Shown: one piece after another, positions 28,639-37,367 of the stretch
Layout: every line of letters starts with the position of its first letter
Numbering within the stretch: the stretch's first letter is position 1
Assembly (NCBI GenBank): GCA_963666995.1
Contig: OY762941.1
Span: 4,712,001 to 4,776,000 of the forward strand
Length of the DNA: 64,000 bases
Origin: Syntrophobacter sp963666995
GTDB taxonomy: Bacteria; Desulfobacterota; Syntrophobacteria; Syntrophobacterales; Syntrophobacteraceae
Direction of reading: 5' to 3'
Notes under the pieces: model-generated
Told to the model about the DNA's origin: nothing
Seen by the model: only the letters and a program-made list of their open reading frames with translations
Databases searched by the model: none
Made by a program: the position numbers and the translations under genes

Positions 28639-29592
28639 ATGGAATCGGTTGATTTTTCACCTCGTAAGTTATCCAGGAGGGATCTCCTCACAGGGGTTGG
28701 AGGGTCGGTTGCTTTCCACGTCAGCGTGCTCGTTTTTGCTGTGTTAATTCCCTGGACGATGCCGAAGAAGTCTCTGCAGCCCGCATTTACAACGGTCAAC
28801 CTGGTCTCGCTGCAGGATGTTGCCGGGGCTGCGCCCAAGAAAGGGATAGCCAACACTAAGGCCCCCGATGGGAAGGGCACTCAGGAAACGGTGAAGACAA
28901 ACACGGAAAATCAGGCCAAGGCGGGCCCGGTTGTACCGATAAAGCGCCTCCGGCTGGATGATCCGGTCAAGAAGTCCGAGCCCGAAATCAAGAAAATAGA
29001 ACCGCGCGAGACGCCTAAAGTCACCGAACCTCCGCCGAATGAAGCTTCCATGGAAAAGAGCCTTGATAAGCTGATCACCAAGCCCAAGCCAGCCCCCAAA
29101 CCTTCACCGGCCGTGGAGTCGCCGGCCCAGAAAAGCGATCAGGGGGAACAGAGGGCGGCAAAAGGTGCCGGGGCCGCTTCTCAGGAAAGCCCTGCCAAAG
29201 GCAATCCCAAAGGCGTTGCGGACGGCAATCCGAAAGGGACCGCGGACAACAGTGCGAGGGGTATTGCCGAAGCTTCGGGAAGCGCCAATGGCGGACGGGT
29301 GGCTTCGGCCTTGCTCGCTTTGTATTCGAACCGGGTTAAGGAGGAGATAAACAAGCACTGGTCCATCCTGGATTCGTTGAAAACGTCGGGGCTTGAGACC
29401 CGACTGGTTGTGGTGGTTGGCCGGGATGGCAGACTGCTGGATCTTCAGGTCGAGAAGCCCTCGGGCAATGCATTGTTCGATGACTCCGCAGTCAGGGCTG
29501 TCCGCAAAGCGGCCATACCTCCCATTCCGGAAACGTACACGCTTCCCAAGATTGAATTTGGCGTCACATTCAGACCCGAGGGTCTATCCTGA
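28639..29592 (+). CDS. tolA: TolA-like, TonB C-terminal domain protein
   Basis: The 317-residue product begins at an ATG after AAGGA. It has an N-terminal membrane anchor (SVAFHVSVLVFAVLIPWTM) and a long periplasmic linker rich in Lys, Pro, Ala and Glu. The linker includes a short imperfect repeat with NPKGVADGNPKGTADNSARG. The C-terminal ~90 residues form a TonB/TolA domain (VKEEINKHWSILDSL, VVVVGRDGRLLDLQVEKPSGNALFDDSAVRAVRKA). It links the inner-membrane motor to TolB/Pal. The 221 bases before it hold an 8-bp inverted repeat (CCGCCCTT/AAGGGCGG near 28500) and no gene. Confidence 0.88.
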   Translation: MESVDFSPRKLSRRDLLTGVGGSVAFHVSVLVFAVLIPWTMPKKSLQPAFTTVNLVSLQDVAGAAPKKGIANTKAPDGKGTQETVKTNTENQAKAGPVVPIKRLRLDDPVKKSEPEIKKIEPRETPKVTEPPPNEASMEKSLDKLITKPKPAPKPSPAVESPAQKSDQGEQRAAKGAGAASQESPAKGNPKGVADGNPKGTADNSARGIAEASGSANGGRVASALLALYSNRVKEEINKHWSILDSLKTSGLETRLVVVVGRDGRLLDLQVEKPSGNALFDDSAVRAVRKAAIPPIPETYTLPKIEFGVTFRPEGLS

Positions 29593-29623
29593 CACGGTCG
29601 TTAAGAAAGGATTCCCGCTAATC

Positions 29624-30964
29624 ATGTTGTACAGGAGATATCTTTCGGCGAGGTTGTGCCTGGTTCTGTTTTCCATATTGGTTGTCTGCATTGCCTTGTG
29701 CCGTAGTGTCGAGGCTCAGCGTATCGATATAGACGTGACTAAACCCAGCTTTCAACGATTACCCATAGCAGTTCCCGACTTTAAGTACCTGACGGCCGAG
29801 CAGACGCAGCTTGCCCGTGATATGAGCGACACGCTCTCCAACGATCTGGATTTCTCGGGGATCTTCCGGCCGCTCGATCCCAGGGGCTTTCCTGAGGAGC
29901 CTCAGACGATGGGGCTGACGGCACAGGATATCAAGTTCCCGGACTGGCGAAAATCAGGTGCCGACTTTCTGGTCCGTTCAAGCTACCAGGTGCAAGGGTC
30001 TTCGATTCGTCTTGAAGCACGGCTTTTCGATGTGGTCGCCGCTCGAATGATCATCGGGAAGGTCTACGAAGGCGATGTGAGGAACTGGAAACCGATGGTC
30101 CACCGATTCGCCGACGAGATTCTGTTTGCCCTGACGGGAGAACGAGGGGTTTTCGATACGAAGATCGCCTATGTCCAGGCCGAGGGCAAGAATAAGGAAA
30201 TCTTCATCGTCGATTTTGACGGCGGCAATCCGATACAGGTGACTCACGACAACTCGACCGACCTCTCTCCCTCCTGGAACCCGCAGATGACTCAACTGGC
30301 TTATGTCAGCTTCCGGGAGGGAAATGCCAGAATTTACGTGCTGAATCTCCAGGACGGTTCGACCCGCCTGCTGTGCGGGTATCCGGGGATCAACATAGCA
30401 CCGGCGTGGAGGCCCGGGAGCGGCGAGATGGCTGTGACTCTGTCAAAGGACGGCAATCCCGATATTTTCCTCGTTTCGTCGTCCTCGGGGCAGATCATTC
30501 GGAAACTGGTCCAGGGATGGGCCATAAACGTCTCCCCCGACTGGTCTCCGGACGGCAAACGGCTGGTGTACGTGTCCGATGAAACCGGGACCCCGCAGAT
30601 ATACGTGCTCGATGTGTCGACCGGCCAGAAAAAGAGACTCACTTTCAGCGGGAACTACAACACATCCCCGAGCTGGTCCCCCAAAGGCGATTTGATTGCT
30701 TACAGCGGAATTGCGGGTGGAAACCATAATATCTTCGTCATGAAACCCGATGGGAGCGATAATCGACAGTTGACTCACGGTGAAGGAAACAATGAAGCGC
30801 CCGCATGGTCTCCGGACGGCCGCATGATCGCTTTCAGCTCCACCAGGCAGGGGGGCTCGGCGATATGGATTCTATTTACCAATGGAACCGGAGTCAGGCG
30901 ACTCACTCGTCAGGGCGGAGGGCAGGAACTGCCCGACTGGTCACCCCGGATGAGTGCGCGTTGA
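29624..30964 (+). CDS. tolB: TolB periplasmic beta-propeller protein
   Basis: The 446-residue product has a signal peptide (LCLVLFSILVVCIALCRSVEA) and then the TolB N-terminal domain (PIAVPDFKYLTAEQTQLARDM, DFSGIFRPLDP). The C-terminal six-bladed propeller is visible as repeated WSPDG-type blades: PSWNPQMTQLAYVS, PAWRPGSGEMAVT, PDWSPDGKRLVYVS, PSWSPKGDLIAYSG, PAWSPDGRMIAFSS, PDWSPRMS. It binds Pal and TolA in the periplasm. The ATG at 29624 was chosen to start at the signal peptide; its ribosome site is weak, perhaps relying on coupling with tolA 31 bases upstream. Confidence 0.93.
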   Translation: MLYRRYLSARLCLVLFSILVVCIALCRSVEAQRIDIDVTKPSFQRLPIAVPDFKYLTAEQTQLARDMSDTLSNDLDFSGIFRPLDPRGFPEEPQTMGLTAQDIKFPDWRKSGADFLVRSSYQVQGSSIRLEARLFDVVAARMIIGKVYEGDVRNWKPMVHRFADEILFALTGERGVFDTKIAYVQAEGKNKEIFIVDFDGGNPIQVTHDNSTDLSPSWNPQMTQLAYVSFREGNARIYVLNLQDGSTRLLCGYPGINIAPAWRPGSGEMAVTLSKDGNPDIFLVSSSSGQIIRKLVQGWAINVSPDWSPDGKRLVYVSDETGTPQIYVLDVSTGQKKRLTFSGNYNTSPSWSPKGDLIAYSGIAGGNHNIFVMKPDGSDNRQLTHGEGNNEAPAWSPDGRMIAFSSTRQGGSAIWILFTNGTGVRRLTRQGGGQELPDWSPRMSAR

Positions 30965-30992
30965 CATGGAGAAGACTTTCAGGAGGGATAGA

Positions 30993-31556
30993 ATGAAACT
31001 CGGTTATGGAAGCCTGTGCAGATTTTTGGTGATTCTCGTTTTGATTGGTGGAATGTCCGCTTGCCATAAAAAGAGCCTCCCGGCTCAGCCGGGCATGGGA
31101 TCGGGTTCGTCTTTCGGGCAGGGGATGGGCCCGAGCGGCGGTGGACTGGATGACGCAAAATGGCGTGAACTCGGCATTACCTCCGAAGCTGAAAAAAGGG
31201 AATTTTTGGATAAAGCGGCGAATTTCGAAAACCAGGACGTTTACTTCGATTACGATGCCTACACGTTGAGCGAACCGGCCAAGCGGATCCTCGATGAGAA
31301 GATCGCATTCGTGAAGCGCTATCCGAAAGTGAAGGTTACGATCGAAGGGCACTGCGATGAAAGGGGTACGACCGAGTATAACCTCGCCCTCGGCGAACGG
31401 CGGGCCACGAGTGCTTTGCAGTACATGACCAATTCCGGGCTGAGCCAGGGAAACCTGACGACGGTAAGTTACGGGAAGGAACGGCCCATTGCTACCGGTC
31501 ATGATGAAGCTGCCTACGCCAGGAACAGGCGGGACCACTTCGCTCTGAATTACTGA
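30993..31556 (+). CDS. pal: Pal, peptidoglycan-associated lipoprotein
   Basis: The 187-residue product starts at an ATG after AGGAGGGA. The signal ends in a lipobox (LIGGMSAC). A short Gly/Ser/Pro-rich linker precedes the OmpA-like domain: VYFDYDAYTLSEPAKRILDE, VTIEGHCDERGTTEYNLALG, GERRATSALQYM and the C-terminal NRRDHFAL. It anchors the outer membrane to peptidoglycan by binding meso-diaminopimelate and interacts with TolB. The gene lies 28 bases after tolB. Note that the Asp of the usual GHTD motif is kept in CDERGTTEYN. Confidence 0.93.
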   Translation: MKLGYGSLCRFLVILVLIGGMSACHKKSLPAQPGMGSGSSFGQGMGPSGGGLDDAKWRELGITSEAEKREFLDKAANFENQDVYFDYDAYTLSEPAKRILDEKIAFVKRYPKVKVTIEGHCDERGTTEYNLALGERRATSALQYMTNSGLSQGNLTTVSYGKERPIATGHDEAAYARNRRDHFALNY

Positions 31557-31940
31557 TCGTGAAATACCAAACGGTTTAATGATGAAAGCCGGTCCCACGG
31601 CCTTATCTCGTTCTGTCCGGGGAACCCGTGGGACCGATTCCAGTCAGTGAGAATGCCGCACTCGAGAGTGCTCGGTTTGATGTCGTAATCCCGGTCGCAT
31701 GTGACTCTTTGATCCGGAAAGGATAACCGGCATACTGGTGGCGGGCCGTATCGGATTTGCTTGAGGATTGCTGCACGGCAAGTCGGCTCACGCCGCCTTC
31801 CGAAAGACAATGAGGTCTTCCGGGCAACACCGGGAGACCGGTCCGGAAACGGCAGGATGGGTTGCCGGCGAGAGGGGGCCCTGGTCTTATCGGGCGTCCG
31901 TTGATGTCGGAAGAACTGATAGATACAAGAAGGGGGATTC
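31557..31940. other. Intergenic stretch between pal and cpoB
   Basis: This 384-base region has no gene. A perfect 10-bp inverted repeat, GGTCCCACGG at 31591-31600 and CCGTGGGACC at 31626-31635 with a 25-base loop, lies 35 bases after pal and may form a transcript hairpin. It has no T-run. No promoter for cpoB could be assigned with confidence. Confidence 0.45.
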
Positions 31941-32753
31941 ATGAGGGGAGATGACCGAAGGGCGATCGGGCTGATCATTTCGCTGGTTTTAATAAACCTC
32001 TGCGGATGTGCTTCGACCCAGGAAACCTCCACGATTCAGCAGAGCGTCGGCATGCTCTATGACCGGCAGCAGAACCTCGAGAGGCGCGTCGACAGCTTCG
32101 ATGCCCAGGCGAAAAGAGGCGGCGACCTGTATGCCAGGCTTGAAGCGCTCCAGGTCCAGGTCGGAGCGCTCAATGGCCGAATCGAGCAGCTTGAACACCG
32201 GATCGAACAAATGAACCGCGCGGCGTCTCCGCCCCCGCAACCCCCCAGCCAGTCCCAGACTACGTCCGAATCTCCACCAATGCCGCCCCCTATTGCGGTT
32301 GCGCCTCCACCGCCGCCGGGTGCCGTATCTCCCGCACAGGCGCCTCCTCCGCCGACTGCAACGGCCCCGGAGAGGGAGAATCCCGAAAAGGTGCTCTTTG
32401 AGCGGGCAAACCAGTTGTTTCAGCAAGGAAAATACGACCTGGCCCGAAAAGAATATCAGAACCTCCTTGCGAAGTACCCCAAATCGGAATTTGCAGAGGA
32501 AGCGCTCTTTTCGACAGGGGAATGCTTTTTCGGCGACAAGCGCTACCAGGATTCCATCGAAGTCTATCAGCAGGTGCTCGACCGTTACCCGAAGGGGAAG
32601 AAGGTTTCAGGCGCTCTGCTGAAGCAGGGATCGGCATTTCAACTGCTTGGAGACAACACGGCTGCCCGTATCCTGTACGAACGTCTCGTGGAGAAATATC
32701 CCGGCACCTCCCAGGCTCAGGCCGCAGAGAAGAAGTTGAAACAAATGCCCTGA
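31941..32753 (+). CDS. cpoB: CpoB/YbgF-like TPR lipoprotein
   Basis: The 270-residue product begins at an ATG after AAGGGGG. Its signal ends in the lipobox LCGC, so unlike the soluble E. coli protein it should be lipid-anchored. An N-terminal coiled-coil (QQSVGMLYDRQQNLERRVDS to LNGRIEQLEHRIEQM) is the YbgF trimerisation region. A proline-rich linker of about 50 residues (PPQPPSQS, PPPPPG) follows. The C-terminus has three TPR units (FERANQLFQQGKYDLARKEY, FSTGECFFGDKRYQDSIEVY, LLKQGSAFQLLGDNTAARIL). The protein couples wall synthesis by PBP1B to Tol function. It is the usual last gene of the tol cluster. Confidence 0.9.
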   Translation: MRGDDRRAIGLIISLVLINLCGCASTQETSTIQQSVGMLYDRQQNLERRVDSFDAQAKRGGDLYARLEALQVQVGALNGRIEQLEHRIEQMNRAASPPPQPPSQSQTTSESPPMPPPIAVAPPPPPGAVSPAQAPPPPTATAPERENPEKVLFERANQLFQQGKYDLARKEYQNLLAKYPKSEFAEEALFSTGECFFGDKRYQDSIEVYQQVLDRYPKGKKVSGALLKQGSAFQLLGDNTAARILYERLVEKYPGTSQAQAAEKKLKQMP

Positions 32754-32826
32754 TCCGGTCCTCTGATGGAATTTGGAGCAATCGTAGCTTGGTCGCCGCA
32801 GGACCCGAAAGAGGTTTGTACTCTAA

Positions 32827-33285
32827 TCAGGTGGCCTGCACGAGGTGAAATGCGCTTCCCAGCCTGCGCGCCATGCTGATGAATCGGGCGGGCAAAGGAA
32901 CTTCGCGATCGACAATGAGGATGCCGCGATCTCTTGCCCGTGTGAGAATGCCGGTGGAGTCAACGCCTTCCTGATGGTCGCAGAGGAATTGAATGCGGAG
33001 CGCATCAGTCAGGGGTATGCACATGTCTTTCAGGTTAAGAGCGAGGTTTTGCAGTTCTTTTTCAATGAAAAAGGCGTTTTCCTCGGCAAAAGCTGCGAAC
33101 TTCTCTTCCGGTGGAGCGCTCCCGAAGAGGTCGTTGACAATCGCTCCCGCCAGACGGTTAACATAGACGGGTTCTTTGTCAGGATATGCCCCTTCAAGAT
33201 AGTCCCGAAGCTTCCGGAAGAAGATCATCTTTATGACGTCCACGCCTTCACGCAGGATGGGGATGAGCTTGTTTTCAACGTTCAT
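32827..33285 (-). CDS. Protein of unknown function
   Basis: The product is about 152 residues from the ATG at 33285, chosen because AGGAG lies 6 bases upstream; an ATG two codons earlier touches that site. The protein is soluble, mainly helical, with KMIFFRKLRDYLEGAYPDKE, AGAIVNDLFG, a Glu/Phe-rich amphipathic stretch (KFAAFAEENAFFIEKELQNL) and two cysteines. No domain was recognised. It converges on cpoB, and nothing in the neighbourhood suggests a job. Confidence 0.65.
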   Translation of the reverse strand: MNVENKLIPILREGVDVIKMIFFRKLRDYLEGAYPDKEPVYVNRLAGAIVNDLFGSAPPEEKFAAFAEENAFFIEKELQNLALNLKDMCIPLTDALRIQFLCDHQEGVDSTGILTRARDRGILIVDREVPLPARFISMARRLGSAFHLVQAT

Positions 33286-33420
33286 GAACATCTCCTGCCG
33301 GCGAACCGGTATGATTTGCCGCGATCAAAAATCCGCCTGAGAAATGCGGGGACACCCTTCGACCCCAGCCGGAATATTCCGCGCGAGTTCACGCCGGAAG
33401 AAGACCGCATCCCCATGTAG

Positions 33421-33807
33421 CGACGCGGAAAGCCTGTCCGGAGCTTCTTTATTTATCATCGCCCGCCTTCATATACGATTATATATGCAGATTTTGTCGA
33501 TTTCCACTGTATCAAAGGCATCCCTGCAGTTCAATTCATACGAAGAATACGGATGTTTTGCATAGGTGAAATACATTGTTCCAGCGGGTAAATACATTCC
33601 AGACGGTATTTATCCGGCATCGATCCTGTGTTGTATTAGCTTCCACAGGAATGGCCTGACATGACTCCGATCGCATTTCGCATTCCTTGCGCAAGCTCCC
33701 GCTGGCCGGAGTTTGGGGGATCGGGGGATGAGGTAAGGTGCCTCGCTTGTGACATCTGCCTATGGTCGGGTCCAAAGGAGACGGGATCTTTTTCAGCAGG
33801 AGACGAT
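33421..33807. other. Intergenic stretch without assigned gene
   Basis: About 390 bases between two divergently read unknown genes. The DNA around 33460-33600 is AT-rich, with GATTATATATG and AATACATT stretches where promoters for either gene could lie, but no clear -35/-10 pair was assigned. In-frame sequence upstream of the next gene from 33661 is open yet lacks a good ribosome site until 33808. Confidence 0.35.
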
Positions 33808-34260
33808 ATGAATGGTTTGTCCCATCTTGAAGAGCTGATCGCGCACAGTGAGATTTCCATGAAAATGAAAAGGGTTCCGTTGAACCCGATTCTGGGAGCC
33901 ATTGATCTGTGCGAGGGAGTAGACCATTATCACTGTTTTCTAAGTCGTCCCGGGAGAAAAATGGATGTATTCCTCTCCGTTCATCCCTCTGAAGGCGCGC
34001 TTTCACTGATGGACGTCCTTTCCATGCTGGCGATGGATGCTTCAGGATGTAAGATGATGGAGGGTTACGACAACCAGGAGGAATGGCCGTCCCTGTTTTT
34101 TGACTCGAAAGGGAAGATGAAGGAAATCGAGTGGTTTTGGCAGGAATACAAGGGCAGGTGCAAACAGACCCAAAAGTTGCGGAACTTTCTTGGAGAAAGC
34201 GATTACCAGGAACTGATCCAGTGTTTTGAATTCGAACAGGACCTTGCCGGGAATTTTTAG
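33808..34260 (+). CDS. Protein of unknown function
   Basis: The product is about 150 residues from the ATG at 33808, which has CAGGAGA in front. It is soluble and mixed alpha/beta, with a recognisable charged helical end (EIEWFWQEYKGRCKQTQKLRNF) and five cysteines that do not make a metal motif. The middle (DVLSMLAMDASGCKMMEGYD) looks like a small hydrophobic core. No family is recognised. It may start further upstream, where the frame stays open to 33661. Confidence 0.6.
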   Translation: MNGLSHLEELIAHSEISMKMKRVPLNPILGAIDLCEGVDHYHCFLSRPGRKMDVFLSVHPSEGALSLMDVLSMLAMDASGCKMMEGYDNQEEWPSLFFDSKGKMKEIEWFWQEYKGRCKQTQKLRNFLGESDYQELIQCFEFEQDLAGNF

Positions 34261-34363
34261 GGTCGCGCGGGGATCTGTTCCAAGCCTTTCAGGTCTCATT
34301 CCATACCGTACCCGGGCAGACGCCGGGATCGCGATATCAAGCCCATCAGTGCTTCGGCGAGAT

Positions 34364-35122
34364 TCACGGATGCTCTGCGGCGGGGATGCGGGTCCTGATG
34401 TAGCGAAGCCCCGTCCACACCAGCACTGCGGAAAAAATATACCGCAATTCCCTGTCCGGCAGCAGGTTTGCCGTATTCCCGCCTATGTAGGTACCCACCA
34501 TAACGCCGGGTATCAATCCCATGAGAATGTTTCCGTGAATATTGCCCAGTTTCCAGTGGGCCCAGCCGCCCGCACCACCGGCAGGAATCATGGCGAGCAG
34601 CGAACTGCCTTGCGCCGTGTGCTGGCTGAAACCCAACAGCAGAACCATTGCAGGCACCATGACGGTCCCGCCGCCGACGCCCATCATGCCGGAAAGGAAG
34701 CCTGTCAGTGTCCCCGAAACCAGGAGAAGGACTATTTTCAGCCATTCACTGAGCGTATTCGGGGCGAATTGATGCAGATAGGGTTTTGTAAGCATAAGGG
34801 CGGCGATAAGGATCACGAATCCGCCAAATAGTCTCTTCAGCTTCCACTCGGGGAGGTCATTAGCGAATCGCGCTCCGAACTGTGCCGTCGTCATTGCCGT
34901 CAGCGCCAGCAGCGCCGAAGCCGTCCAGTCGACCGAACCGTGCATGCCGTATGCGATGGCCCCCGCAATACCGGTAAAGGCTACTGCAACCAGACTGGTC
35001 CCATGAGCCTGGATTTGCTCGATCTTCAGGAAACCGACCATGAGCGGGATCATTATGATGCCCCCGCCGACACCCAACAATCCGCCAAAGACCCCTGCCA
35101 ACAAGCCGATCAGAAGACTCAT
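34364..35122 (-). CDS. TauE/SafE family permease
   Basis: This 252-residue membrane protein has about eight hydrophobic helices in two related halves, each with the family motif: GVFGGLLGVGGGIIMIPLMV at residue ~10 and GFLSGMMGVGGGTVMVPAMV at ~140. Members export or import sulfite, sulfoacetate, taurine or other organic anions across the inner membrane. The substrate cannot be inferred, and there are no sulfonate genes next to it. In a sulfur-metabolising organism sulfite or sulfonate is possible. It is monocistronic and faces the repeat-bearing gap before the ATPase gene. Confidence 0.85.
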   Translation of the reverse strand: MSLLIGLLAGVFGGLLGVGGGIIMIPLMVGFLKIEQIQAHGTSLVAVAFTGIAGAIAYGMHGSVDWTASALLALTAMTTAQFGARFANDLPEWKLKRLFGGFVILIAALMLTKPYLHQFAPNTLSEWLKIVLLLVSGTLTGFLSGMMGVGGGTVMVPAMVLLLGFSQHTAQGSSLLAMIPAGGAGGWAHWKLGNIHGNILMGLIPGVMVGTYIGGNTANLLPDRELRYIFSAVLVWTGLRYIRTRIPAAEHP

Positions 35123-35494
35123 ACACTACTCCCATGCGAACCCGGAACAAACCAACAGGAATTTTAACATCAGGTGCCTGTTCTACCTGCTATGGTGAAA
35201 GAACGCAACCGTCAGTATGAAAAAATGAAGATCGAAATTTCGTGGTGTGCGCTGTTAATAACGTTCAGCTCCAGGATCTCATCGTTCAGGGACCGTTGCC
35301 CAAAGGAAAAGCCGAGCCCGGATGAAACCGGGATTCACCATTCCGGCCCCGGAGCCTCGGGGATCCATGGCGCGGGTTCGCACTGAGTGCGACGGTCAAG
35401 TTCGCCATCACAACCTCCGATTGAAGTAGTGCAGGGATTGGTTGATTGAAAATAGTTCGGATATCGGCTAATAGACTCCAGTCAGGATTGCGAT
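35123..35494. repeat. Gap carrying one end of a dispersed inverted-repeat element
   Basis: No gene is seen in these 372 bases. At 35291-35311, GACCGTTGCCCAAAGGAAAAG matches the left end of the element at 56763-56981 (ACCGGGCTGTTGCCCAAAGGAAAAG), and further on AACCGGGATTCACCATTCCGG (35326-35346) resembles AACCGGGATTCGTCATTCCGG of that element. The right end is missing, so this is a truncated or diverged copy. The rest, to 35494, should hold the promoter of the ATPase gene. Confidence 0.55.
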
Positions 35495-37321
35495 ATGGAT
35501 GAGAATGGAATGCTTGGTGGAGAGATTGCATCGATCATGGCGACTCACGGGAACAGGGGCCCGCATAAGCTTGAACTCGGCGAGGTTTTGAATTTGCTTG
35601 TGGCCGATGGAATAATCTCCAAAGGGGACGCGGGGAAAGTTCTCAAACAGCCGCAAGGCAAAGACAGGGCGGATGTGCATCCCCTGAAGATCATCGGGGA
35701 TCGGGGATTCATTAGAGCGACGCCGCCTCATGATGTATTGAATGTCGAAGCGCTGACGGTATGGCTTGCGAAAATCGCAAACGTCCCCTACCAACGCATC
35801 GACCCACTGAAAGTCGACGTTACGAGCGTGACCGGTATTATGTCGTATGCGTATGCGACCAGGTTCAAGATATTGCCCGTGGAGGTGAACGAGGAGCGAG
35901 CGGTCATAGCCACGGCGGAACCGTTTGTGAACGAATGGGAAGAAGAACTCACCCGTATCCTGCATCGAAAAGTGGTCAAGGTGATTTCGAACCCGAACGA
36001 CATCAGCAGGTATCTGGTCGAGTTCTATGCTCTTACCGAGTCGGTCAGGCGTGCTTTCGGCAAGGCTGACAGTGCCCGCATCGGCGGGACAATGAACCTC
36101 GAGCAGTTGCTCGAACTTGGCCGGACGGGGAAGCTGGACGCCAACGATCGGTATGTAGTGAACATCGTCGACTGGCTGCTCCAGTATGCATTCGATCAGC
36201 GAGCCAGTGATATTCATCTCGAACCGCGCCGCGAAAACAGCGACGTGCGCTTCAGAATCGATGGCGTCCTGCATCTGGTCTACCAGTTGCCCACCGTGGT
36301 GATGGGAGCGGTCACGAGTCGTATAAAGGTGCTCGGCCGCATGGACCTTGCCGAAAAGCGTCGTCCTCAGGACGGCAGGTTGAAGACGAAGTCCCCGACG
36401 GGTGGAGAGGTCGAACTGAGGCTTTCCACGATGCCGACTGTTTTTGGCGAAAAGCTGGTCATGCGTATATTCGATCCGGAAGTGACGGTGAAGAGTTTCG
36501 AGGAACTTGGCCTCAGCAGCTCGGAACTGCACCGCTGGAAGGACATGGTGAGCTTTCCCTATGGAATCATATTGGTTACCGGTCCGACAGGCTCGGGCAA
36601 AACGACGACGCTTTATTCGACCCTGAGGCACCTTGCCAGACCGGAGGTAAACGTTTGCACGGTCGAAGACCCGATCGAAATGGTTGAACCGAGGTTCAAC
36701 CAGATGCAGGTGCACCCTGCAATAGGACTCGATTTTGCCAGTGGTCTGCGGAATTTGCTGCGCCAGGACCCGGATATCATCATGGTGGGGGAGATTCGAG
36801 ACCTGGAAACGGCAGAGATGGCGGTGCAGGCTGCATTGACCGGACATCTCGTGTTTTCGACGCTGCACACGAACGACGCCGTCTCGGCGATTGTACGGCT
36901 CATGGATATCGGCGTTCCCCATTATCTCATTCGGGCCACGTTGCTCGGGGTAGTGGCCCAGCGCCTGGTTCGCACGCTTTGTCCGCATTGCAAGAAGGAC
37001 GGCGCCATTGATGAAGAACTCTGGCAGTCGCTCATCAAACCCTGGAAAATAAAGAGGACGAAGCCGGTGTATCAGCCCATCGGGTGCCTTGAATGCCGTG
37101 AAACGGGATACCTGGGGAGACTTGGGATCTACGAAATTTTGAGCATGACCCCCGCTTTAAGGCTGTTGATAAAGCCGGATACCGATGTGAGAGCAATTCG
37201 AGCCCAGGCAATCAAAGAAGGCATGTTTCCGTTGCATGTCGCCGGAGCCATGAAAATCTGCGCCGGACTGACCACAATGGAGGAGGTACTCAGGGTTGCG
37301 GGTGCCAGCGGCGAGATGTGA
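35495..37321 (+). CDS. GspE/PilB-family secretion or pilus ATPase
   Basis: The 608-residue product has an N-terminal GspE-II-like domain (residues ~50-160, ISKGDAGKVLKQ, VPYQRIDPLKVD), the N2 domain with RASDIHLEPRRENSDVRFRIDG, Walker A GPTGSGKTTTLYS, the Asp box VEDPIE, Walker B LLRQDPDIIMVGEIRD, the His box STLHTNDA, and a CPHC/CLEC zinc module near the C-terminus. It would power assembly of type II secretion or type IV pilus systems as a cytoplasmic hexamer. No GspF, PilC or pilin gene is nearby, so its machine must be encoded elsewhere. Confidence 0.9.
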   Translation: MDENGMLGGEIASIMATHGNRGPHKLELGEVLNLLVADGIISKGDAGKVLKQPQGKDRADVHPLKIIGDRGFIRATPPHDVLNVEALTVWLAKIANVPYQRIDPLKVDVTSVTGIMSYAYATRFKILPVEVNEERAVIATAEPFVNEWEEELTRILHRKVVKVISNPNDISRYLVEFYALTESVRRAFGKADSARIGGTMNLEQLLELGRTGKLDANDRYVVNIVDWLLQYAFDQRASDIHLEPRRENSDVRFRIDGVLHLVYQLPTVVMGAVTSRIKVLGRMDLAEKRRPQDGRLKTKSPTGGEVELRLSTMPTVFGEKLVMRIFDPEVTVKSFEELGLSSSELHRWKDMVSFPYGIILVTGPTGSGKTTTLYSTLRHLARPEVNVCTVEDPIEMVEPRFNQMQVHPAIGLDFASGLRNLLRQDPDIIMVGEIRDLETAEMAVQAALTGHLVFSTLHTNDAVSAIVRLMDIGVPHYLIRATLLGVVAQRLVRTLCPHCKKDGAIDEELWQSLIKPWKIKRTKPVYQPIGCLECRETGYLGRLGIYEILSMTPALRLLIKPDTDVRAIRAQAIKEGMFPLHVAGAMKICAGLTTMEEVLRVAGASGEM

Positions 37322-37367
37322 TGTTCGGTAACATTGTACCTTTTCCATTTGGGACGGTCTTGCTGAA

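Noticed and set aside
35468..36988. A 506-residue open frame on the minus strand across the ATPase gene.
   Set aside because: It mirrors the GspE/PilB coding region, has His/Arg-rich low-quality translation and lacks a ribosome site.
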